A stretch of DNA of 64,000 bases from Iris pallida (Eukaryota > Streptophyta > Magnoliopsida > Asparagales > Iridaceae): positions 20,685,278 through 20,749,277 of the forward strand of contig JANAVB010031417.1 in NCBI GenBank assembly GCA_029216955.1, given 5' to 3'. Below the pieces are notes generated by a model. It saw nothing but the letters and a program-made list of their open reading frames with translations. It was not told the DNA's origin and ran no database searches. This document shows positions 57,188-64,000 of the stretch, in pieces (position 1 is the stretch's first letter; each line of letters starts with the position of its first letter). A program made the translations under genes and the position numbers.

Positions 57188-60170
57188 TCGAAAGAAGGGA
57201 GAAAATCCAATATTTTTCTATAAAGGACCTCAGAATCCTCCTAACTTGGAAGAAGATGACATAAACGATGATACTGGAAGATTACAGCTACGTCGCTACA
57301 GTCAGCAATCCAAAAATATCATCAAGAATATGGGTTATGACTTTAGAACCAGTCTCAATAATGGGAAAGGAAGAAGAATGCCTGTTAGAATTCCTCCATT
57401 AAAATACGGAAGGACAAAATGTGGTTTAGGTTACATTGCTCCTACTTCCTTTATCAACATAGTCCATGAAGAGTCAAAATTCAATAAAGACGAACAATCT
57501 GAAGATGAACGATCTGAGTCTTCTGATTCTCTCTCTTGGGATTCTGACACGAGTGTTGGCGATCTTCATCGCTCTATTCTATCCATCAATATGGTCTCTG
57601 TTGATGGCCCACAAGAAAATGATGAAGATGAGGATGATTTTGAAATATCACCCGAATCAGAACAATGGGCTCAAAGATTAGATGATCAATGGAAATTCAG
57701 GTTCGAGCAGAGGGAACCTCCTACCGAAGATAAACTGATCCAAATTGATATTGGTGAAGAAGGTTCTCCTAAACCAATATTCATCAGTGAGAGTCTTTCA
57801 GAAACAGATAAGCAAGACATGATCAAGCTTATTCGTGATTATATCGATGTCTTCGCCTGGAGCTACGAGGATATGCCAGGACTAGATCCGAAGATCGCAA
57901 TGCACAAACTCAATATCATGCCAAATGCTAAACCGGTCAAACAACAACAGCGACGATTTCGTCCAGACATTATGGATGCAATTGAAGCTGAAGTCAACAA
58001 ACTTATGGCTTCTGGATTTATTCGAGAGGAACAACATCCTGAATGGGTGGCTAACATCGTTCCTGTCCTTAAAAAGACTGGCAAGATCCGAGTCTGTATA
58101 GACTTTCGTGATCTCAATGCTGCTTGTCCTAAAGACGAGTTTTCTCTTCCAATTACTGATGTCATGATCGACAATACATGTGGTTTCGAACGAATGTCAT
58201 TTATGGATGGGTATTCGGGATACAACCAGATCAAAATGTTTCCAGATGATGAAAAACACACTTCCTTCAGAATGCCGATCGGTACATACTGTTATACAGT
58301 GATGCCGTTTGGTCTCAAGAATGCAGGAGCAACATATCAGCGAGCAATGAGCACTATATTTCGCGAACATCTCCGAAAAATAGTCGAATGCTATGTTGAT
58401 GATATTGCAGTCAAAAGTCGACGAAAGGAGGATCATATCCAAGATTTGAAGACTATCTTTGATTTAATGCGTCAGCATCAACTTAAAATGAACCCTACTA
58501 AGTCCTTTCTGGGCGTCTCTAGTGGTAAATTTCTCGGCTTCGTCATTACCGCTAAAGGTATACACGTGGATCCCGAGAAGATCAAAGCCATTCAAGAGAT
58601 GCGTCCTCCACGCACCTTAAAAGAGCTACGAGGATTTCAAGGAAGAATTGCTTATATCAGGAGATTCATTTCCAACTTATCAGGACGCTGCAGACCATTC
58701 AACAAACTTCTGAAGAAAGGTGTATCTTTCATCTGGAACGAAGAATGTCAAAAAGCATTTGATGACATCAAACAGTACCTCATGAACCCTTCAGTTTTGG
58801 TACCTCCCGTCTCGGGAATACCATTTCTCCTATATGTTCGAGCTATGGATCATTCTCTTGGTGCATTACTCGCCCAGAAAAATAAAGATGGTCATGAACA
58901 GGCCATTTATTATCTCAGTCGCACAATGACAGGCGCTGAACCGCGTTATTCTCCAATCGAGAAAGAATGCCTAGCATTAATGTTTGTTGTTCAGAAAATG
59001 CGACATTATATTATCGGTCAAACGATTCATGTCATTTCCAGAGTGAATCCTATCAGGATTATGATGAAGAAACCTGGTATTCTCAACTCCAGACTAGCTA
59101 ATTGGGGAATCTTGTTAGCCCAATATGACATGCATTATATTCCTCAGAAGTCGGTTAAAGGACAGGCTCTTGCTGATTTTCTAGCAGCTCATGCAGTCCC
59201 AGAAGATTCTAAATTATATGATGAGATTCTCGATGAAGTTCTGGATTCAAATCTGGTTTCTGAAGAAGTTCCTACCTGGCGTCTATTCTTTGATGGAGCA
59301 TCTAGAATAGGTCCTAACGGCGATATTGTCGCCGGAGTTGGAATTGTTCTTGTATCCCCAGAGGGATTAACTATTCAGAGGGCTTATTCTCTGGATCAAT
59401 CATGTTCAAATAATGTTGCAGAATACAATGCGTTGCTCATTGGTCTTCAACTCGCTAAACATCTGGATGTTCAATATTTAGAAGTTTATGGAGACTCTAA
59501 GCTTATCATCAATCAGATCAGAGGAACGTATGAAGTTCGTCATCAAGATTTGATACCTTATCATCGAATAGCACTCTCTATGGCCTCCTCCTTTGAAGGT
59601 TTCTTTATCGAACATGTTCGACGAGCCTATAATGCAGAAGCTGATGCTTTGGCTAATCTTGCTGCTGTATTAGCCATACCAATCAGACGTCAGCAAGTGA
59701 TAGTGGTTTATAACCGAGAACTATTCTGCGTTGAAAATAATCTGGCTTTGGTTTTTCCCCATAATCCAGACGAAGATTCTCTCAACTTTGATGCTGAATT
59801 AAAATTTGACAAAGTGTCCTTGTCTTCTTCCGATTCTACTATGGAATATGTCTTTTCTAACAAAATAGACACCGTAACTGAAGACTGGAGACGTCCGTTT
59901 CTGGACTTTATGTTGTATAACATACTTCCTGATAACTCGAGTGAAGCAGCATCTATCCGGCGCCGGTCTCTCAGATTCTATTATAATCATACTACGAAGA
60001 CACTATATCGTCGAGCCTATGATGGTCTTCTCCTTCGATGCATCGCTGGTGAAGAAGCACAACAGATAATCCGTGAAGCACATGATGGCGTCTGCGGAGC
60101 TCACCAGCCAGGTCCAAACTTAAGATCGTATTCGACGTATGGGTTATTATTGGCCCACGATGGTAGCTGA
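57177..60170 (+). CDS. B-C reverse transcriptase with two RNase H domains
   Basis: 997 codons. A second G-patch-like segment lies at about residues 42-85 (NIIKNMGYD, NGKGRRMP, CGLGY). RT about 240-480: VANIVPVLKKTGKIRVCIDF, MPFGLKNAGATYQRAM, catalytic YVDD at 406-409. The first, gypsy-type RNase H follows, about 500-660 (LLYVRAMDHSLGALLAQ, PIEKECLALMFVVQK); its first catalytic Asp is replaced. A second, archaeal-type RNase H lies at about 697-835 (WRLFFDGASR, GVGIVLVSPEG, NNVAEYNALLIGLQLA, YGDSKLIINQI, NAEADALANLA), the hallmark of Tat elements. The integrase zinc finger starts near the end (EAHDGVCGAH) and the frame is lost at about 60127 by a one-base deletion. Confidence 0.92.
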   Translation: MVPSRKKGENPIFFYKGPQNPPNLEEDDINDDTGRLQLRRYSQQSKNIIKNMGYDFRTSLNNGKGRRMPVRIPPLKYGRTKCGLGYIAPTSFINIVHEESKFNKDEQSEDERSESSDSLSWDSDTSVGDLHRSILSINMVSVDGPQENDEDEDDFEISPESEQWAQRLDDQWKFRFEQREPPTEDKLIQIDIGEEGSPKPIFISESLSETDKQDMIKLIRDYIDVFAWSYEDMPGLDPKIAMHKLNIMPNAKPVKQQQRRFRPDIMDAIEAEVNKLMASGFIREEQHPEWVANIVPVLKKTGKIRVCIDFRDLNAACPKDEFSLPITDVMIDNTCGFERMSFMDGYSGYNQIKMFPDDEKHTSFRMPIGTYCYTVMPFGLKNAGATYQRAMSTIFREHLRKIVECYVDDIAVKSRRKEDHIQDLKTIFDLMRQHQLKMNPTKSFLGVSSGKFLGFVITAKGIHVDPEKIKAIQEMRPPRTLKELRGFQGRIAYIRRFISNLSGRCRPFNKLLKKGVSFIWNEECQKAFDDIKQYLMNPSVLVPPVSGIPFLLYVRAMDHSLGALLAQKNKDGHEQAIYYLSRTMTGAEPRYSPIEKECLALMFVVQKMRHYIIGQTIHVISRVNPIRIMMKKPGILNSRLANWGILLAQYDMHYIPQKSVKGQALADFLAAHAVPEDSKLYDEILDEVLDSNLVSEEVPTWRLFFDGASRIGPNGDIVAGVGIVLVSPEGLTIQRAYSLDQSCSNNVAEYNALLIGLQLAKHLDVQYLEVYGDSKLIINQIRGTYEVRHQDLIPYHRIALSMASSFEGFFIEHVRRAYNAEADALANLAAVLAIPIRRQQVIVVYNRELFCVENNLALVFPHNPDEDSLNFDAELKFDKVSLSSSDSTMEYVFSNKIDTVTEDWRRPFLDFMLYNILPDNSSEAASIRRRSLRFYYNHTTKTLYRRAYDGLLLRCIAGEEAQQIIREAHDGVCGAHQPGPNLRSYSTYGLLLAHDGS

Positions 60171-61140
60171 TACTATTCAATATGCTCGGAAATGTAAAGC
60201 CTGTCAAATTCATGCAGACTTTATCCATCAACCATCGGAGTTCTTACACCCAACAGCGGCATCATGGCCCTTTGAAGCTTGGGGCATGGACGTCATCGGT
60301 CCTATCAATCTACCATCATCAAAAGGACATCGGTTTATTCTAGCAATAACTGATTACTTTTCTAAATGGACTGAAGCAATCCCGTTATCTGAAGTCAAGA
60401 CTTCTAATGTTATCAACTTTGTCAAACATCATGTCATCTATCGATTTGGTGTTCCTCGACGTATTATCCATGATAATGGACCACAGTTCGTCAGCCAGAA
60501 ATTTACTCGATTCTGTGATGATCATCGGATTAATAATCTGGCTTCTACAGCATATAATCCAGCAGCCAATGGACTAGCAGAGGCTTTCAACAAAACAATC
60601 ATCAAACTCTTGAAAAAGTTCGTTTCTTCCAATAAACGTAACTGGAGTGAGAAGCTTGGTGAATGTTTATGGGCTTATCGTACCACAGTTCGCAATGCGA
60701 CCGGATGTACACCTTTCTCTTTGGTGTATGGGTGTGAAGCTGTTCTTCCCCTCGAGATACAGATTCCTTCTCTGAGAATTGCAATCTCCAATGAACTTAC
60801 AACAGAAAACAATGATCGACTTCGACTTCAAGAGTTGGAAGCTCTAGATGAAAAACGATTGTATGCGCAACAAAATATCGAGCTATATCAAGCCCGAATC
60901 TCAAAAGCTTTTAATCGGAAAGTCAAAGTCAGAACATATCAAAAGGGAGAATTGGTCCTTACTGTCAGACGTCCGATGACCATGACACATATGAGCAAAG
61001 GCAAATTTGACGCGAAATGGGAAGGCCCATTCGTAGTAAACAAAGTCTTCTCTAATGGAGCATATCAGCTTGCCTCTATGGACGGAAAAGTCACAATGAT
61101 GCCTATCAATGGCAAATTCTTAAAGAAATATTATGTATAA
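60139..61140 (+). CDS. B-C integrase, continuing after a frameshift
   Basis: HHCC completion at CKACQIHADF. DDE core: WGMDVIGPINLP (Asp), IIHDNGPQFVSQKF (Asp), AANGLAEAFNKTIIKL (Glu). A C-terminal region with GELVLTVRRP and KWEGPFVVNKVF follows. No chromodomain, as expected for Tat. The finger's His pair is in the upstream frame, so the native protein needs the base missing near 60127. It ends at the TAA at 61140. Confidence 0.9.
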   Translation: MGYYWPTMVADTIQYARKCKACQIHADFIHQPSEFLHPTAASWPFEAWGMDVIGPINLPSSKGHRFILAITDYFSKWTEAIPLSEVKTSNVINFVKHHVIYRFGVPRRIIHDNGPQFVSQKFTRFCDDHRINNLASTAYNPAANGLAEAFNKTIIKLLKKFVSSNKRNWSEKLGECLWAYRTTVRNATGCTPFSLVYGCEAVLPLEIQIPSLRIAISNELTTENNDRLRLQELEALDEKRLYAQQNIELYQARISKAFNRKVKVRTYQKGELVLTVRRPMTMTHMSKGKFDAKWEGPFVVNKVFSNGAYQLASMDGKVTMMPINGKFLKKYYV

Positions 61141-61516
61141 ATAATATTTTTCATTACTCCCCAGCAAGTGTAAAATCAAAAATTTATTCTTCTCTACAAA
61201 AGCTATTTCGATGTCGTTATCCCCAGCGGAAACTGATATTCTACCATGTATCATTTTCCCAGAGAATTTGATATTTTGTCTTATTAGATTCCCAGTGAAT
61301 TTAATAAAGATCTTGTATAGAAAATCATGTCCATATCACCTCTGAATTTTCTATCTCAGTATGTACCATATTCTATGAAAATGATATCTCGTCCTTTTGA
61401 TTTTGAGTCTAAAAGATCAGTGAATAAAGGCAAAATAATATAAAGCAGGAAGGATACATCATAAACAAAGTTTCCTTAAACAGAGTTTATTTGAGACAAA
61501 TTCTTCAAATACATCA

Positions 61517-61813
61517 TCATGGAAGATCACTGGTATCCCTTTTGTACTTGGGACGAGGACCACATACATAATTAGCAAAAGAATTGAATACATCATTTCC
61601 TGACCGCACCAAGAACTGACAGGCAGCCAGCCTCATTGCTTCTTCTTCTTCGGTTTCTCCTTGTTCGACCAAGAAATCCAAGATATCTTTCGGTAGCTTG
61701 GGAGCAGACGAGCTTTCGCCCGTCTCCTTCTTTTGTGGAGTCGAGTGCTCTTTAGCATTTTCATCAACTTTGGAGACGACTTCGCCTTTCTTCGTGTTCT
61801 CTTCGGAAGACAT
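61517..61813 (-). CDS. Antisense ORF of B-C (98 aa), unknown function
   Basis: ATG at 61813-61811, about 50 bp downstream of a minus-strand TATAAATAG. Acidic and Lys-rich N-terminal half (MSSEENTKKGEVVSKVDENA), then LPKDILDFLVEQGETEEEEA and AACQFLVRSGNDVFNSFANY; no family recognised. An upstream in-frame start (61852) would place the ATG too close to the TATA. It occupies the slot (between pol and 3' LTR, antisense) in which element A carries its PMD gene. Extra ORFs in this slot are known for Tat elements. Confidence 0.65.
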   Translation of the reverse strand: MSSEENTKKGEVVSKVDENAKEHSTPQKKETGESSSAPKLPKDILDFLVEQGETEEEEAMRLAACQFLVRSGNDVFNSFANYVCGPRPKYKRDTSDLP

Positions 61814-61862
61814 TTTGAATAAAAGAGAATAATGTGTGATCCTTCTACTCAAAGAGATGCTC

Positions 61863-61870
61863 TATTTATA
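61863..61870 (-). promoter_or_regulatory. TATA box of the B-C antisense ORF
   Basis: The minus strand reads TATAAATA, within CCTATAAATAGAGC, about 50 bp upstream of the ATG. Compare 2377-2386 in A. Confidence 0.6.
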
Positions 61871-61904
61871 GGCATATATTTGCCAGGATCGAAGGGACGT
61901 ATTC

Positions 61905-62060
61905 TTTCCCGATATTCAGTTCATCCATTCATTTCTCACATTCATCCGACGTTTCACATGTTCATTAATACTTGACGGTTCGTCCGTTCATTTATTACAT
62001 TCACTCGACAGTTCATCTGTTCTTCATTTCCTAACGGTTCATCCGTTCATAATCTTCTAT
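61905..62060. repeat. GTTCATCCGTTCAT word array upstream of the antisense promoter
   Basis: TTCATCCATTCAT, ATTCATCCGAC, GGTTCGTCCGTTCAT, AGTTCATCTGTTC and GGTTCATCCGTTCAT lie at about 25-40-bp spacing. They sit directly upstream of the TATA box at 61870, so may be promoter-proximal elements. Confidence 0.65.
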
Positions 62061-62099
62061 CAGTTCATTAAGTAGGGATTCGTTATTGATCACGTTTTC

Positions 62100-62802
62100 A
62101 TAACCTCTGAATCAATTCCGAATCTACTTACTCATTTGTCATGTTTTGACCTCTGCATAGAAATCAATCTATTTTCTTTCGAGTTCCTATATATTATCAT
62201 GTCCATAATACCTCTGATAATATCATATACTCTAAACAGAAAAGATGATTTTATTATCTATCATGTCCACAATTCATCCACAAATACAAATCATTGAGCA
62301 TAGAAGAATTGTCATTTCCATTCCCATTTTCATAAAAAGTCTATTATATTTCTTAGACTTTCCTACAAATCATAATGGAAATCTATTACAAATCTTGGAT
62401 TTTTATTCTATGTACAACTGAGATCTATTTCTTCTTGGATCTTCTCTGGCAATCTCGTTGTTTGTGGCAATTCCTGGGTGTCCAGCAGGAATCAAACTCT
62501 GGTCTTATCTCTCAGACGAGAGGAGAACCACAGAGTATGGCAACACGATGGCGTGTTGCTGCAAATACAGTGCGTGGAGGAACGGCGGCACCTCAAGCAG
62601 ATAGGAATGTATCCAAACCTTGGGATATAATTCCTAGTTCTGCCGTGAAAGGAACTCTACTACCCCGATTTCTCGGGGTAGAGTTGACTCCACCATCCAA
62701 CTCTCGTGTATAAAGGCTCTTCCTACCATCTGAGGAAGACCCTTCTATCACACGAAGAGTTCTGAGTTGTTGATGTACGCGTCAAAAGCGTATGAGCTCC
62801 CT
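62100..62802. other. Non-coding spacer before the 3' LTR of B-C
   Basis: AT-rich sequence with ATCATGTCCA-AA-TACCTCTG repeats (about 62200-62280). A 112-codon plus frame (62375-62713) has no recognisable domain; an inverted ACTCTACTACCCCG / CGGGGTAGAGTTG lies at 62656-62690. No further gene seen. Confidence 0.45.
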
Positions 62803-62810
62803 GAAGGGGG
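62803..62810 (+). promoter_or_regulatory. Polypurine tract of B-C
   Basis: GAAGGGGG, followed by TCT and the LTR; identical to A's. Confidence 0.9.
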
Positions 62811-62813
62811 TCT

Positions 62814-63891
62814 TGTAGGATGTGGAAAATTATGACACGCTGTCATTTTCATCCATACGCTTAAAGACAGATGTCAGTTGAAGCTATACGCTCATTCAAA
62901 AGCCATACGCTCAGTAAATTTTTATTATTATGAAGTGACAGCACAGCATATGTTTAAATGAGGAATGAATCTGACACTTCATCTTTCGTGCAAAGACAGC
63001 TGTCACGAGAAAAGTAACGTCGTATAGGTTTTCGAGAACCGGTTTTGTCTTTTACGAGGACAACTCAGCAGCCTTCATAAATACAAAAGCCATCATTACT
63101 GTCAGTTTTGACAGTCTGTCAGCCGTCAAATCCGCAGTCACGACGCTCGAGAAGATTTTGTCAGTTATGGGAAGATATGGTGTACCAAAGAAGATTGATG
63201 ATAGCCACGTCCACTTCTCCAGTGAGCGTATCAACCTCACATGACTCCTTCTTCACCCAGTCAAGTGAGCGTATCGACCTCACATGACTCCTTCCTCACA
63301 CAGTCAAGTGAGGTATGGACCTCACATGATTCCTTGTTAACCAAGCGAGCGTATGACCTCACATGACTCCTTGCCCATAAGTGAGCGTATGGATTTCCTA
63401 TGGCACTACGCTGTCCAAGTCAGCGTATAACTCCTTCAACAAGGCAGCGTATTACAGCAACCATATCCAGGATTACAGTCAACACACGTTCTCACGTGTC
63501 CTGTACCAGTTATCTACTTCTCTAGAAGTTATGCAACGTGGCATCCAGGCCATCAATCTCCTGAACATGCTCCACTACTTTCAACGCACGCTAATGTGTC
63601 TCCATCAATTCGCCACGCGTCCCTGCAGTTATGCACACGAAGTAACTACCTGAGCGTATGCTTAAGGACAGTTATCCTGAACTCTATAAAAAGAGTTTCT
63701 TCATCTTCATCAGAGACTACAGGGTTTTCAGAGAGAACAGAGAGATTGCCCAGTTGCTGTCCAAGTTCTTCAAAGTTCGAATTTTCTTCATCGCATCGTC
63801 CAAGGGATAAGTAATCGTCTTAGATTAGATTCCTACAGTTGTAATTTTCTCAGATACAAAAATAAATAAAGTGAATTTATTTATGGAAAAA
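62814..63891 (+). repeat. 3' LTR of B-C (1078 bp), with many micro-deletions
   Basis: Same sequence as B and A but shorter through about sixteen 1-5-bp deletions (for example near 62922, 63017, 63212, 63311, 63558, 63607, 63721). Followed by TSD ATGTG. The terminal CA has lost its C. Confidence 0.93.
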
Positions 63892-63896
63892 ATGTG

Positions 63897-64000
63897 CTGA
63901 TATACCTTGGCCTGTTCTGAATCCGCCATTCTGTAAACTCGATCTGATATCGGTTTAGTTCCAGGTACCAATTCTATGCTGAACTCAATATCCCTAACCG
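63897..64000 (-). CDS. K pol, segment just upstream of RT, right of the B-C insertion
   Basis: The minus strand encodes DIEFSIELVPGTKPISDRVY and continues RMADSEQAKVYQ, the conserved stretch before RT motif 1 in this lineage. It resumes in frame at the TSD with the RT at 50978. The rest is beyond the window. Confidence 0.9.

Larger units (their letters stand above)
50979..63891 (+). mobile_element. Element B-C: complete Tat/Ogre-like retrotransposon (12,913 bp)
   Basis: 5' LTR 50979-52079, PBS, ORF1, gag, protease, RT, dual RNase H, integrase, antisense ORF, PPT, 3' LTR 62814-63891. Perfect TSDs ATGTG (50974-50978, 63892-63896) lie inside K's RT. Several frameshifts make it non-functional as read. 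Same LTR family as A. Confidence 0.95.
45048..64000 (-). mobile_element. Element K: Tekay/Del-type chromovirus, minus strand, split by B-C
   Basis: 3' LTR (45048-48023), PPT, integrase with chromodomain, RNase H and RT run right to left. RT is interrupted at 50974-50978/63892-63896 by element B-C, and the same reading frame resumes at 63897-64000. The 5' half lies outside the window. K inserted at the edge of the TIR element (45043-45047 CGTAT). Confidence 0.93.

Noticed and set aside
61814..61852. Upstream start for the antisense ORF of B-C
   Set aside because: It lies only about 10 bp from the TATA box, so it would not be within the transcript.
62375..62713. 112-codon plus frame before the 3' LTR of B-C
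   Set aside because: No domain, no promoter seen, and it contains an inverted repeat; retained only as spacer.

Overview
The window is plant nuclear DNA, almost certainly intergenic heterochromatin of a large-genome flowering plant. I found no host single-copy gene, no rRNA gene and no intact tRNA gene. Nearly everything is LTR retrotransposon, nested several levels deep, with short DNA transposons, tRNA-derived pieces and microsatellites in one gap. The evidence is plant-type Ty3/gypsy Gag, protease, RT, RNase H and integrase, plant mobile domain (PMD) coding sequence, plant-style TATA boxes and TG...CA LTRs with matching 5-bp target-site duplications (TSDs).

Layout, left to right. 1-3666: the 3' end of a plus-strand Tat/Ogre-like element (A), carrying an antisense, apparently spliced PMD gene and then its 3' LTR. 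3667-about 7160: a minus-strand Tat-like element (D) with gag, ORF1, primer-binding site (PBS) and LTR; A sits inside its gag. About 7160-8376: a second, broken ORF1 copy and a small LTR-like piece. 8382-15449: a minus-strand Tekay/Del-like element (E) with a gag fragment, PBS and a 3-kb LTR, which is itself split by a plus-strand solo LTR (J, 9270-12454, TSD ACGCA). 15450-40453: the 3' part of a plus-strand Sirevirus-like Ty1/copia element (H), split by a complete but internally deleted Tekay-like element (F, 17634-25528, TSD GTATT), a solo LTR (I, 26908-29683) and a non-coding LARD-like element (G, 29778-39682, TSD ACCTT). 40454-45047: AT-rich sequence with a poly-G tract, a hAT MITE (8-bp TSD), two tRNA-like Pol III heads, long (TA)n arrays, a foldback element and a Mutator-like TIR element. 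45048-64000: a minus-strand Tekay-like chromovirus (K) whose RT domain is split, with a perfect TSD (ATGTG), by a complete 12.9-kb plus-strand Tat/Ogre-like element (B-C, 50979-63891).

A and B-C belong to one LTR family but carry unrelated antisense genes between pol and the 3' LTR. Each gene has its own TATAAATAG box on the opposite strand. The ORF1 of this family starts in the last 10 bp of the LTR and reads through the PBS. B-C encodes Gag, protease, RT, two RNase H domains and integrase, but it is broken by single-base deletions.

Most notable patterns not explained by ordinary annotation: (1) an approximately 41-nt hairpin in the last third of four different Tekay-type LTR families, whose stems vary in a compensatory way while the loop is partly conserved; (2) a slot about 0.4-0.5 kb downstream of the LTR TATA region that is filled in each family by a different CpG-containing word array; (3) antisense cargo exchange in the Tat family. 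All coordinates come from reading the sequence by eye; no alignment or database search was run.
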